Source: an uncultured Pelagibacteraceae bacterium
Lineage (GTDB): Bacteria > Pseudomonadota > Alphaproteobacteria > Pelagibacterales > Pelagibacteraceae
Direction: 5' to 3'
Length of the DNA stretch: 64,000 bases
Assembly: GCA_902519375.1 (NCBI GenBank)
Contig: CABYJS010000002.1
Coordinates: 29,254 to 93,253 of the forward strand
In this document: positions 1-8,386 of the stretch, one piece after another
Layout of the letters: each line of letters opens with the position of its first letter
How positions within the stretch are numbered: position 1 is the first letter of the stretch
The notes under the pieces: generated by a model
Database searches by the model: none
Seen by the model: the letters and a program-made list of their open reading frames with translations, nothing else
What the model was told of the DNA's origin: nothing
Translations under genes and position numbers: made by a program

Positions 1-326
1 CTTTCTGCACCTAATAGTATGTTTTTTTCTACAGAGTAATGTGGAAATAAACTATTATCTTGAAATGCAAGAGATATATTTCTTTCTTCTGGCTCAAGAT
101 TTTTTTTTTCTGAAGATAATACATTTCCCTTAAGTTCTATTGAGCCTTTGTTAATTTTTTCTAAACCCGCAATAGTTCTTAAAATAGTAGTTTTTCCAAT
201 ACCTGATGGACCTAAAAGACAAATAACATCACCTTCTTTTTCAATAGCAAAAGACACATTTGCTACTTTAGTTTTACCTCCAGCTTTAAAGTCAACATTT
301 TTAACCTCAAAAAAATTTTTACTCAT
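1..326 (-). CDS. fbpC: Ferric-iron ABC transporter ATP-binding protein (C-terminal part outside window)
   Basis: This is the N-terminal ~108 residues of an ABC ATPase that would energise Fe(III) import at the inner membrane. The Walker A motif LLGPSGIGKTT and the Q-loop region AFQDNSLFPHYS are readable on the minus strand; the signature and Walker B motifs lie beyond the window edge. The start ATG (326-324) sits inside the last codons of the upstream permease, an 8-nt overlap that implies translational coupling. The iron assignment rests mainly on its position as third gene after the FbpA-like binding protein and the FbpB-like permease. Family membership is certain, substrate likely. Confidence 0.88.
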   Translation of the reverse strand, partial: MSKNFFEVKNVDFKAGGKTKVANVSFAIEKEGDVICLLGPSGIGKTTILRTIAGLEKINKGSIELKGNVLSSEKKNLEPEERNISLAFQDNSLFPHYSVEKNILLGAE

Positions 327-1944
327 TATTTTCTCTTAAAATATATTTTGAGGTAATTATAATGAATAAAGAGGCAATTAAAATTAAAAATAATGAAGGT
401 GCTGCAGCAGCCTCTAAAAGATCTTCAGATGCAGAAATATACGCTGTAGTTGCAAAAGTTTCAAAATTAAAAGGTCTTAAAATCAATGTAATAGGTAATT
501 CTCTTATTATTTCTAAAGAGATTAAAATAATTATGAATAAAAGAGAATTTCTCAAAAAAGGAACATGAATATTCATAAAAGTTTTTCTTTTAGAGTAGCC
601 TAATAAGTAAGCGCTCTCATCAACAGAAATATTGATTTTCTCATATCCTGACTTTATTCCATTAAAGGCTAAAGAATAAAACCTTATAAAATAAACTATT
701 ACTAAACCAAGGATGGAGCCAATAAAAACTTTTTTGATTGAAGTAAATCCTAAAGATTTGATTATACTATTATCAAACCATGCAATAAAAGTGATAAATG
801 CTATAGCTAATATAACTCCAGGTATAGCATAACCTGAAATTGACAAAGTTGATAAAATATTTAAAGTTTTATTTTTTGTAACTCTATTTCCATAATTTGA
901 AATTAAAGAAAATACAATTAAAAATAGACTAGATAATAATGTTAAATAAATAGTGTTTAATAAAAGATCAATAATTTGCAAATCAAACAAATTTTCTGGA
1001 AATTTTAATGTCCAATACAACATCTGACTTAGTGGAAATATAAAACTAAAAAAAAATATTAAGAAACAGAGGGTAAAAGCTAAAAAAGATTGTCTGCCAT
1101 TCAGTTTAATTTTTTCTTTTTGCTTAAATCCGCCTCTAGCATTGAAGTGATACTTTGCTTTTTTTCTAGATAAATTTTCAATAATAAATAATGAAAATAT
1201 GAACAGAAGCAAAAACGATGATATTCTATTTGCAAAAGCTAAGTCGTCAAATGTTATCCATGAATTATAGATACCAGTTGTAAGCGTATTAATTGAAAAA
1301 AAATCTACTGCTCCAAACTCAGCTAGAGTTTCCATTGCTACAAGAGATAATCCTGCAATAATAGCTGGTCGTGCAGCTGGTAATATAACTTTATAAAAGG
1401 ATTTAAATTTTGAAAATCCAAGATTTTTACCAAGATCAATTAAGTTCTGTGATTGATATAAAAAAGACGCTCTAGATAATATATACACATAAGCATATAA
1501 AGAAAAAGTAATCGACATTATTGCCCCTAACATTCCATCAAACTTTGGAATGTTTCTATTATAATTTGCATCTCCAAATAAGTTTTTAAGAATTGTAAAA
1601 GCTGTGCCATAATTTTCAAAGAAAGCTGTTAATGAATAAGCATAAATATAGGGTGGAACTGCAAAAGATAAAATAAGTGCCCATTTAAAAAAATTACTTA
1701 ACGGAAATTCAAAAAAGGATACTAAGTATGCGGTGCCAGTTCCAATTAAAAATGTAAAAATCAACACACAAAATAATAAAATTAGAGAATTAGTAATATA
1801 CTCTAATAAGAAAGTGTTTTTTAAAATTTGATAATAATTAGATGTGTCTTCAAAAAAACTAGAGAATACTGTTAAAATTGGAATCAGTACAAATATAGAA
1901 ACTAGTAATGACGATAAAAACCAAATATTTAAATTCTTAAACAT
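319..1944 (-). CDS. fbpB: Ferric-iron ABC transporter permease, FbpB/SfuB type
   Basis: This 541-residue, highly hydrophobic protein has the two fused permease halves typical of FbpB/SfuB/AfuB, so one polypeptide forms the whole membrane channel. Each half carries an EAA-type cytoplasmic loop that docks the ATPase: LGKNLGFSKFKSFYKVILP at about 171-189, and a second copy with LLGYSKRKTFMNIHVP near residues 440-470. It lies between the binding protein (upstream, separated by a 56-residue ORF and a stem-loop) and the ATPase (8-nt overlap downstream). The start ATG at 1944 precedes a clear first membrane segment. Length is normal for the family. Confidence 0.93.
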   Translation of the reverse strand: MFKNLNIWFLSSLLVSIFVLIPILTVFSSFFEDTSNYYQILKNTFLLEYITNSLILLFCVLIFTFLIGTGTAYLVSFFEFPLSNFFKWALILSFAVPPYIYAYSLTAFFENYGTAFTILKNLFGDANYNRNIPKFDGMLGAIMSITFSLYAYVYILSRASFLYQSQNLIDLGKNLGFSKFKSFYKVILPAARPAIIAGLSLVAMETLAEFGAVDFFSINTLTTGIYNSWITFDDLAFANRISSFLLLFIFSLFIIENLSRKKAKYHFNARGGFKQKEKIKLNGRQSFLAFTLCFLIFFFSFIFPLSQMLYWTLKFPENLFDLQIIDLLLNTIYLTLLSSLFLIVFSLISNYGNRVTKNKTLNILSTLSISGYAIPGVILAIAFITFIAWFDNSIIKSLGFTSIKKVFIGSILGLVIVYFIRFYSLAFNGIKSGYEKINISVDESAYLLGYSKRKTFMNIHVPFLRNSLLFIIILISLEIIRELPITLILRPFNFETFATTAYISASEDLLEAAAAPSLFLILIASLFIIITSKYILRENNE

Positions 1945-1975
1945 ATTCGATTTATATACTAGTGTATGATATTTA

Positions 1976-2011
1976 TGTGTCCACTACAAATCCCCATCCG
2001 TAATGGACACA
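1976..2011 (-). promoter_or_regulatory. Stem-loop in the leader of the iron permease gene
   Basis: TGTGTCCA (1976-1983) and TGGACACA (2004-2011) form a perfect 8-bp stem around a 20-nt loop, between the stop of the small 56-residue ORF and the fbpB start. On the gene strand no U-run follows, so it does not look like a simple terminator. It could be an mRNA-stabilising element, an attenuator setting binding protein against permease level, or a protein-binding site. The structure is visible; the role is inferred. Confidence 0.45.
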
Positions 2012-2021
2012 CTAAAGAAAA

Positions 2022-2192
2022 TTAAAAATTAAACACTTTAAGAAGATGCGGTACTTCCTTCGGTTCAATTTCCTCAAGTTTCTTTTTATTTATTCTTTTA
2101 TTGATTTTTTCACACTCCTGCCTGCATGGGGAACATGCGCTGGAAGACTTATTTAGATCAATATCAGATATAAATTTTGTTTTCTCAGTCAC
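2022..2192 (-). CDS. Small cysteine-motif protein (56 aa) inside the iron-uptake operon
   Basis: A GTG-initiated ORF starts 7 nt after the fbpA stop. A GGAAG sequence overlapping the end of fbpA, about 9 nt before the GTG, could act as ribosome-binding site. The protein has no signal peptide, is rich in Lys and Glu, and carries a compact cysteine motif C20-x2-C23-x3-C27 (CSPCRQEC) followed by a basic helix. I do not recognise the family. The Cys cluster and the position between the iron-binding protein and the iron permease suggest metal or Fe-S binding, or an iron-status function. It is intact and ends just before the stem-loop at 1976-2011. The GTG start and small size keep confidence moderate. 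Confidence 0.6.
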   Translation of the reverse strand: MTEKTKFISDIDLNKSSSACSPCRQECEKINKRINKKKLEEIEPKEVPHLLKVFNF

Positions 2193-2199
2193 TATTTGC

Positions 2200-3228
2200 T
2201 TACTTCCAACCAGCAGCTGTCATTACCTCTAATGCAGCAGCTTGATTTTTTCCATAAGAAGCTAGTTTAGTTTTCATATCTTGTTGAAAATCTAATCCTA
2301 AGTTATTTACTACTAATGGACTTGGTGAAACACCATCAATCATTGGAAACTCAAATGTATTGTTAGTAAAATGCTCTTGAGATTGCGGAGTTAATAAAAA
2401 CTCTACAAGTTTAACAGCATTATCTTTATTAGGTGCACCTTTTACTAAAGCTGCGCAACTAACATTCATGTGCGTTCCTCTACCATTTTGGTTAGGAAAA
2501 AAAGCTTTTACTTTTTTAGCAGCCGCTTGTTGCTCTGCACCTTTTTTACCAGATAACATTAGAGCTAAATAATAAGTGTTAGCCACAGCAATGTCTGCTT
2601 CTCCAGCAGCTACTGCCATGATCTGAGCTCTATCATTTCCTTTGGAGTCTCTAGCCATATTTGCAACAACTCCTTTTGCCCATTCAGCTGTAGCTTTTTT
2701 TCCATTATTTTCAATTAATGAAGCTACAAGAGATTTATTATAAATGTTGCTAGATTTTCTTATTACTAATCTTCCTTTCCATTTAGGATCAGCTAGACCT
2801 TCATAAGACATACCAGATAATTCAGCACCAGTAACTCTTTCTGGTGAATAATAAATTATCCTAGCTCTTTTTGCTATTCCAGTCCATTTACTTGTTCTAA
2901 AACTTTTTGGAACAGCAGCTTTTATAGCTGCAGATGTTAAGCCACCTTGAAGATGACCTTTTGCATCCATAGCACCACATCTTCCTGCGTCAGCAGTAAT
3001 GTAAAGATCTGCAGAAGAATCAGCACCTTCTTCAATTATTCTTTTTTCAAGAGCTCCTGATTTTCCATTAATTAAATTAACTTTAATTCCAGTCATACTT
3101 GTGAACTTGGAATAAAGTTCTGCATCAGCTTTATAATGCCTTGCATTAAATACATTTACTTCGTTAGCAACTGCTAAAGTTGATAAAAATAAAGATGTAA
3201 TTAAAGCAAAAATTGTTATTTTTTTCAT
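2200..3228 (-). CDS. fbpA: Periplasmic Fe(III)-binding protein, FbpA/SfuA type
   Basis: This 342-residue binding protein has a clean signal peptide, with cleavage likely after TLAVA (residue 21). The mature protein opens with VNVFNARHYKADAELY, the conserved start of ferric-binding proteins, and the paired tyrosines ANTYY (219-220) match the two Tyr iron ligands of FbpA. It delivers Fe(III) to the FbpB/FbpC importer encoded just downstream. It is the first gene of the operon, and a Fur-like palindrome lies 53 nt upstream of its start, so iron repression is expected. Length is normal. Confidence 0.94.
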   Translation of the reverse strand: MKKITIFALITSLFLSTLAVANEVNVFNARHYKADAELYSKFTSMTGIKVNLINGKSGALEKRIIEEGADSSADLYITADAGRCGAMDAKGHLQGGLTSAAIKAAVPKSFRTSKWTGIAKRARIIYYSPERVTGAELSGMSYEGLADPKWKGRLVIRKSSNIYNKSLVASLIENNGKKATAEWAKGVVANMARDSKGNDRAQIMAVAAGEADIAVANTYYLALMLSGKKGAEQQAAAKKVKAFFPNQNGRGTHMNVSCAALVKGAPNKDNAVKLVEFLLTPQSQEHFTNNTFEFPMIDGVSPSPLVVNNLGLDFQQDMKTKLASYGKNQAAALEVMTAAGWK

Positions 3229-3280
3229 AAGTTACCCTTTTTTCCGCATTTGTTAGATTGAAAATGATTACTATTCTCAA

Positions 3281-3295
3281 TGATAATGATTATCA
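3281..3295 (-). promoter_or_regulatory. Fur-box-like operator upstream of fbpA
   Basis: TGATAATGATTATCA is a perfect 7-1-7 palindrome and closely matches the core of the classical Fur box (GATAATGATAATCATTATC). It lies in the 88-bp gap between the end of the LysR gene and the fbpA start, where the promoter for the iron operon must be. A flanking AAAATGATTACTATTCTCA (3261-3279) looks like a weaker adjoining site. The palindrome is seen directly; Fur control of iron uptake is established for this transporter family; the regulator itself is not in the window. Confidence 0.7.
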
Positions 3296-3316
3296 ATCTC
3301 AATAATGTCGCAGGGA

Positions 3317-4207
3317 TTAGGCTTTCCAGTCGCCTATTTTACTGAATAAGAAGTTTCTAAAAGCTTGAACTCTAGCGGTATTTTTTAAAGATTGAGGGTA
3401 AACGAAATGAGCCTCTGTAATCGGTCCTTCAGATTTTGGCAGGACTTTAATTACTTTACTTGAATCACTTACTAAATATTCTGGTAAAGCAGCTAAACCA
3501 ACACCAGTTTCTACAGCTAAAAGTAACCCCATAACACTATTTACTCTCATTATAGTTTTTCTTTTTTTACCGTCGTGCATACCAAGTTTTAAAGCCCAGT
3601 CTGGATTATAAACCGGTGAAGGCGCACCTTTTCCAAAAGAAATAAATTTATGCTTATTTAAATCACCTATTGTTTTTGGCATTCCGTGTTTTTCTAAATA
3701 CTTATTTGAGCCATATATATAGTACTTTATATCCACTAATTTTTTTTGAATATAATTAAGCTGTTTTGGTCTTCTCATGAATATACCAATATCGGCTTGT
3801 CTAGTACTCAAATCCAGCTCTTTATCATCAAAAACTAATTCAATCTCTATTTCTGGATTTAAACGCATAAATTGCTCAATTCTAGGGGTTAACCAGTGAG
3901 TCCCAAAGCTTCTAACAGTTGTAATAGTTAACTTTCCTGTAGGCTTATTTTTTTGATCACCTAAAGAAGTTTCCACTTCCTTCAGTTTACTTATAACTTC
4001 GTGTGCTGTTTTAAATACGTATTCACCATTTTCAGTAAGTGTTAAACCTCTTGCGTGTCTCTCAAATAATTGAACTTTCAAATCTTGTTCTAGGGATTGA
4101 ATTTGTCTGCTAATAGCTGATTGACTAAGATTAAGATTTACTGTTGCATTTGTAAAACTACCTGCTTCTGCAACTGCGTGGAAAATTTTTAATTTGTCCC
4201 AATCCAT
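3317..4207 (-). CDS. LysR-family transcriptional regulator
   Basis: This 296-residue protein has the LysR winged-helix DNA-binding domain at residues 1-60 (KLKIFHAVAEAGSFTNA, LNLSQSAISRQIQSLEQDL, LFERHARGLTLTENG), followed by a periplasmic-binding-like effector domain from about residue 90. Its start overlaps the stop of the upstream AcuI-like gene by one base (TAATG), so the two are probably co-transcribed and it may regulate that gene. The effector is not predictable. It reads in the same direction as fbpA but the Fur-like promoter in between argues for separate control. Confidence 0.92.
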   Translation of the reverse strand: MDWDKLKIFHAVAEAGSFTNATVNLNLSQSAISRQIQSLEQDLKVQLFERHARGLTLTENGEYVFKTAHEVISKLKEVETSLGDQKNKPTGKLTITTVRSFGTHWLTPRIEQFMRLNPEIEIELVFDDKELDLSTRQADIGIFMRRPKQLNYIQKKLVDIKYYIYGSNKYLEKHGMPKTIGDLNKHKFISFGKGAPSPVYNPDWALKLGMHDGKKRKTIMRVNSVMGLLLAVETGVGLAALPEYLVSDSSKVIKVLPKSEGPITEAHFVYPQSLKNTARVQAFRNFLFSKIGDWKA

Positions 4208-5208
4208 TATTTATTTAAATCGACCAAAACTCTTCCTGAGATTTCACCTTTAAGTATTTTAGGGTAAGTTTCAATCAATTCTTGTAAGCTAACTGTTTGA
4301 ATAGATTTTTCTAATAAACTAAAATCAATTAAGTTTGCAGCTTCACTCCAAATAAATTCTCTTCTTTTAATACTACAGTTTGCAGAGTCCATTCCCCATA
4401 GTTTAATTCCTCTAAGCATAAATGGTATTACATTTGTATTTAACTCATTAGTATTTGCATTTCCACAAACAGCTATAATTCCATTTGAGTTTGTTTGAAC
4501 TATTGCATTCGCCAATATTTTTCCACCTACTGTATCCACTACACCGTCCCACAATGCTTTATCAATTAGTCTAGGATCTTTGTCAAATTCAGTTCTATTT
4601 ACAACTGTTTTCGCACCCAATGATTTTAAATAATCTGCTTTAGAGTCTTTTCCGGTGACTGCAGTAACGTTATATCCCATTTTGTTTAATGCTATTACTG
4701 CAACACTTCCAACTCCTCCTGTTGCGCCTGTAACTAAAACATTATTAACTTTTTCTCCTAATAAAATTTCTTCTCTTGCTTTAATTGCAAATGCGCTCAT
4801 CAAAGAAGTAAATCCAGCTGTTCCAAGTATCATTGCTTGTTTACTTGTTAAATTTTTTGGCTTCTTAACTAAAAAATTACCATCAACTTTAGCAATTTGA
4901 GAGTAACCTCCATAAAAAATTTCACCTACTCTAAATCCTGTTAAAATTACTTCATCACCTTCATTAAATTTTGAATTGCTACTTTCTAAAACCGTTCCAG
5001 AAAAATCTATTCCTGGGATATGTGGAAATTCTTTAACTAATCTTCCACCATTTTTTAAAATCATACCATCTTTAAAATTAAGATCTGAGTAGTCTACTTT
5101 AACTGTTACGTCGCCATGCTTTAAAAAACTTTTGTCTACAGATTTTACTTCTCTGGTAAACTCCTCACCTTTTTGATTTAGAATTAATGCTTTGAATTGA
5201 TCTGGCAC
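4207..5208 (-). CDS. acuI: Acrylyl-CoA reductase, AcuI/YhdH family
   Basis: This 333-residue medium-chain dehydrogenase/reductase uses a GTG start (5206-5208). It shows the AcuI/YhdH signature DYSDLNFKDGMILKNG followed by FPHIPGIDFSGTV, and a Rossmann segment VLVTGATGGVGSVAV for NADPH. The structural and catalytic Zn ligands of alcohol dehydrogenases are absent, as expected for this subfamily. AcuI reduces acryloyl-CoA to propionyl-CoA, detoxifying the acrylate made from DMSP cleavage. It sits 1 nt after folE and is coupled to the LysR gene. The YhdH family is certain; a role in DMSP/acrylate metabolism is likely but inferred. Confidence 0.85.
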   Translation of the reverse strand: MPDQFKALILNQKGEEFTREVKSVDKSFLKHGDVTVKVDYSDLNFKDGMILKNGGRLVKEFPHIPGIDFSGTVLESSNSKFNEGDEVILTGFRVGEIFYGGYSQIAKVDGNFLVKKPKNLTSKQAMILGTAGFTSLMSAFAIKAREEILLGEKVNNVLVTGATGGVGSVAVIALNKMGYNVTAVTGKDSKADYLKSLGAKTVVNRTEFDKDPRLIDKALWDGVVDTVGGKILANAIVQTNSNGIIAVCGNANTNELNTNVIPFMLRGIKLWGMDSANCSIKRREFIWSEAANLIDFSLLEKSIQTVSLQELIETYPKILKGEISGRVLVDLNK

Positions 5209-5209
5209 T

Positions 5210-5824
5210 TTAATCTTTTGATATACTGATAAATCTCAAATATCTATTTTGATAACTAAGATCCTCTTTAAATTGACCTAAATAATAATTAGTTACGGTT
5301 GTTGCTTGTTCTTTTTTAATTCCTCTCATAGTCATACATTGATGAGTTGAGTCGATAGTTACAGCCACACCTTTTGCATCCAAAGATTCCATTAAGGTAT
5401 TCGCAATTTGCATAGTAAGTCTTTCTTGTGTTTGTAATCTTTTTGAAAATACCTCAACCACTCTTGCTAATTTACTTAAGCCCACCACTCTTTCTCTTGG
5501 AATATAAGCTACATGAGCCTTACCTATAATTGGTGCCATATGATGTTCACAATGACTTTGAACTGAAATATTCTTTTGAATAACCATATCATCGTATCCA
5601 TCTACATCGCCAAAGGTTTTATCTAAAATTTTTTTTGGATCTTCTGTGTATCCCTTAAAATATTCTTTAAAAGCTTTTACTACTCTCTTAGGAGTTTCCA
5701 ATAGACCTTCTCTATTAGGATCTTCACCCATCCAAGATAGTATTGTTTTGAAAGCTTCCTCAGCTTCCTTGTCTGAAATTTTTTTTGAATTTTCGTTATT
5801 ATCTATATCTTTAACTAATTTCAT
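5210..5824 (-). CDS. folE: GTP cyclohydrolase I
   Basis: This 204-residue enzyme opens GTP to 7,8-dihydroneopterin triphosphate, the first step of tetrahydrofolate synthesis. The zinc and catalytic motifs are intact: SHCEHHMAPIIGKAHVAYIP (Cys92, His94/95), GLSKLARVVEVFSKRLQTQERLT, and STHQCMTMRG (Cys163). This is the zinc-dependent FolE, not FolE2. Length is normal. It is followed by the AcuI-like gene after 1 nt and is divergent from hisI. Folate supply fits the several THF-dependent enzymes elsewhere in the window. Confidence 0.96.
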   Translation of the reverse strand: MKLVKDIDNNENSKKISDKEAEEAFKTILSWMGEDPNREGLLETPKRVVKAFKEYFKGYTEDPKKILDKTFGDVDGYDDMVIQKNISVQSHCEHHMAPIIGKAHVAYIPRERVVGLSKLARVVEVFSKRLQTQERLTMQIANTLMESLDAKGVAVTIDSTHQCMTMRGIKKEQATTVTNYYLGQFKEDLSYQNRYLRFISISKD

Positions 5825-5900
5825 GGAGAGTTTTATACCTATAAATATGTATTTTTAAAATATTTAATATATCTATATATATGCTACATAATTACCCCTT

Positions 5901-6368
5901 ATGTTCAAAAAAAGAGAAAATGTAGTTGAAATTGAAGAGGGAAATCTTCTTTCACCAAAATTTGATAATGATGGGCTCATCCCTGTTATTACAATGTGCT
6001 CAAAAACAAAAGAAATTTTGATGCACGGATATATGAATGTTGAAGCTCTAAAAAAAACCATTGAGACAAAAGAAGCTTATTATTATAGCAGATCGAGAAA
6101 TGCATTATGGCACAAAGGTAAAACAAGTGGCTTTGTTCAAAAAGTTACTGAACTAAGAATTGATGATGATCAAGACTCTATATGGTTAACCGTAGACATT
6201 GGAGAAGGATCTAGTTGCCATGTTGGTTATCGTTCTTGTTTTTATAGATCTATTCCTCTAGGTCCAATTGATAATGGTAGAGAAGTTAAAATGAAATTTA
6301 CCGAAAAAGAAAAAAAGTTTGATCCTGAAAAAGTTTATAAAGATCAACCCAATCCAACAAAAATATAA
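5901..6368 (+). CDS. hisI: Phosphoribosyl-AMP cyclohydrolase (HisI-like)
   Basis: This 155-residue protein matches HisI, the third step of histidine synthesis: YYYSRSRNALWHKGKTSG (61-76), then the metal motif region and CHVGYRSCFYR (106-116). The usual D-C-D-x-D motif reads D-D-D-Q-D at 88-92, so the Cys that ligates zinc in the characterised M. thermoautotrophicum enzyme is Asp here, while Cys106 and Cys113 are kept. Other alphaproteobacterial HisI proteins may share this change, which I cannot check. There is no HisE fusion and no other his gene nearby. Its stop abuts the DUF2237 start (TAAATG). A paralogous function is possible. Confidence 0.85.
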   Translation: MFKKRENVVEIEEGNLLSPKFDNDGLIPVITMCSKTKEILMHGYMNVEALKKTIETKEAYYYSRSRNALWHKGKTSGFVQKVTELRIDDDQDSIWLTVDIGEGSSCHVGYRSCFYRSIPLGPIDNGREVKMKFTEKEKKFDPEKVYKDQPNPTKI

Positions 6369-6743
6369 ATGAGTAAAAAACAAAAAAATGTCCTAGGTGA
6401 AAATCTAGAGGAGTGTTCTTTAGATCCTTTAACTGGCTGGTATAGAGATGGTTGTTGTAATACAGATGAGAATGATCATGGCTTACATACAGTTTGTGCT
6501 AAAGTTACAACTGAGTTTTTGGAATGGTGTAAAGAAGCTGGAAATGATTTAATAACTCCTCATCCAGAGTTTGGGTTTCCTGGACTTAAAGATGGCGATG
6601 GTTGGTGTGTTTGTGCTACATGGTATGCTAAAGCTGTTGAGGCTGGGAAAGGATGCCCAATTTTTTTAAAAAAAACTCATGAAAATACTTTAAAAATTTT
6701 ACCTATTGAAACTTTAAAAAAGTTTGCAATCGACTTATCCTAA
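6369..6743 (+). CDS. DUF2237 family protein
   Basis: This 124-residue cytosolic protein matches DUF2237 (COG3651): NVLGENLEECSLDPLTGWYRDGCC, DHGLHTVCAKVTTEFLEW, and GFPGLKDGDGWCVCATWYAKA. It has seven conserved-looking cysteines (residues 17, 29, 30, 43, 55, 78 and 80) plus one near the C-terminus at 95, suggesting metal or redox chemistry, but no function is established. It starts directly after the hisI stop with no spacer, so expression is coupled to HisI. It converges with the ETF-QO gene, whose stop is immediately adjacent. Family is confident; role unknown. Confidence 0.85.
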   Translation: MSKKQKNVLGENLEECSLDPLTGWYRDGCCNTDENDHGLHTVCAKVTTEFLEWCKEAGNDLITPHPEFGFPGLKDGDGWCVCATWYAKAVEAGKGCPIFLKKTHENTLKILPIETLKKFAIDLS

Positions 6744-8363
6744 TTACATATTTCCGTATTTAGGACCACCCCCACCCTCAGGCGTCACCCAAGTTATATT
6801 TTGAGAAGGCTCTTTAATATCGCAAGTTTTACAATGAATACAGTTTTGAGAATTAATAACAAATTTGTTAATGTCATTTTCTTTTTGAACTTCATAAACA
6901 CCTGCAGGACAATATCTCTGAGCAGGTTCATCAAACTTTTCTAAAGTATAATTGATAGGTAACTTTGGGTCTTTCAATTTTAAATGAACTGGCTGATTGT
7001 CAGCATGATTAGTTCCAGTCAAATAAACTGAGGTTGTCTTGTCGAATGTAATAATATTATCTGGTTTAGGATAATCAATTTTAGGCATTTCATTTGCAGG
7101 TTTTAATGTCTCATGGTCTGCATGATTATGTTTTAATGTGAATGGTAATCTTCCTCTAAACAAAATTTGATCTATCCCAGTAAATATTATTCCTAAAATT
7201 AAACCCCAGCTAAAACTTGGTTTAACATTTCTCGCTCTAAAAAGTTCTTCGTACAACCAACTTTTTTTGAATTTTTCTTCAAAAACTGAAAGATCTTTTT
7301 TTTCTTTTAAATTTTCGATAATTGTTTCAGCTGCGATAATTCCACTTTTCATAGCTGTGTGTGACCCTTTAATTTTTGGCATATTTAACGTACCAGCATC
7401 ACATCCAACCAATAATGCTCCTGGCATGAACATTTTTGGTAAACTTTGAAATCCACCTTCAATTAATGCTCTCGCCCCATATGAAATTCTTTTACCACCC
7501 TCAATTATTTTTTTTATAGCTGGATGTGTTTTAAATCTCTGAAATTCATCAAACGGCGATAAGTGAGGATTTTTGTAATCTAAACCAATTACATAACCTA
7601 AGAATACCTGCTTATTTTCAGCATGATAAATAAAACTTCCGCCATATGTGCTGTTATCTAAAGGCCAACCAGCAGTATGCATCACAAGGCCTTCTTGATG
7701 ATTTTTATCCTCAACTTCCCAAATTTCTTTAAATCCTATTCCATATTGTTGAGGATCTTTTCCCTTACTAAGATCATACTTTTGAATTAATTCTTTACCT
7801 AAATGACCTCTACATCCTTCAGCAAATACAGTTACTTTACCATGAAGTTCTATACCGGGTTCAAAACTATCTTTTTTATTTCCCTCTTTATCAACTCCCA
7901 TATCTTGGGTTGCTACTCCTTTTACTGAACTGTCTTCATTGTATAAAATTTCACTAGCAGGAAATCCTGGAAAAATTTCAACGCCTAAAGTTTCAGCTTG
8001 TTCAGCAAGCCATCTGCATAAATTTGCTAAACTAATAATATAATTCTTATGATTTTGCTGGACTGACGGTAAAAGCCAAGTTGGCCAACTTATTGATCTT
8101 GTTTTTCCTAAAAATAAAAATTTTTCTTTACTTACTTTAGTTTTAATCGGAGAGTTTAACTCTTTCCAATTTGGAATTAATTCATCTAATGCTCTTGTTT
8201 CAAAAACATTGCCACTTAAAATATGTGCACCTATTTCAGATGCTTTTTCTAATACACAAACACTTAGGTTTGCATCAAGTTGTTTTAGCTTAATAGCTGT
8301 TGATAACCCAGATGGTCCCCCACCCACTATAACAACATCATATTCCATTGTTTCTCTGGACAT
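6744..8363 (-). CDS. Electron-transfer flavoprotein-ubiquinone oxidoreductase
   Basis: This 539-residue inner-membrane-associated flavoprotein passes electrons from reduced ETF to ubiquinone. The N-terminal FAD motif VVIVGGGPSGLSTAIKLKQ (10-28) is clear, and the C-terminal ferredoxin-like segment has INSQNCIHCKTCDIKEPSQNITW for the [4Fe-4S] cluster, with the fourth Cys supplied earlier by YCPAGVYE. Length is typical. It lies downstream of etfA (23-nt gap), etfB and a DMGDH-type dehydrogenase in the same orientation, so the operon encodes a complete path from dehydrogenase to quinone pool. Confidence 0.96.
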   Translation of the reverse strand: MSRETMEYDVVIVGGGPSGLSTAIKLKQLDANLSVCVLEKASEIGAHILSGNVFETRALDELIPNWKELNSPIKTKVSKEKFLFLGKTRSISWPTWLLPSVQQNHKNYIISLANLCRWLAEQAETLGVEIFPGFPASEILYNEDSSVKGVATQDMGVDKEGNKKDSFEPGIELHGKVTVFAEGCRGHLGKELIQKYDLSKGKDPQQYGIGFKEIWEVEDKNHQEGLVMHTAGWPLDNSTYGGSFIYHAENKQVFLGYVIGLDYKNPHLSPFDEFQRFKTHPAIKKIIEGGKRISYGARALIEGGFQSLPKMFMPGALLVGCDAGTLNMPKIKGSHTAMKSGIIAAETIIENLKEKKDLSVFEEKFKKSWLYEELFRARNVKPSFSWGLILGIIFTGIDQILFRGRLPFTLKHNHADHETLKPANEMPKIDYPKPDNIITFDKTTSVYLTGTNHADNQPVHLKLKDPKLPINYTLEKFDEPAQRYCPAGVYEVQKENDINKFVINSQNCIHCKTCDIKEPSQNITWVTPEGGGGPKYGNM

Positions 8364-8386
8364 AATATAATTTTTTACAGATTTTA

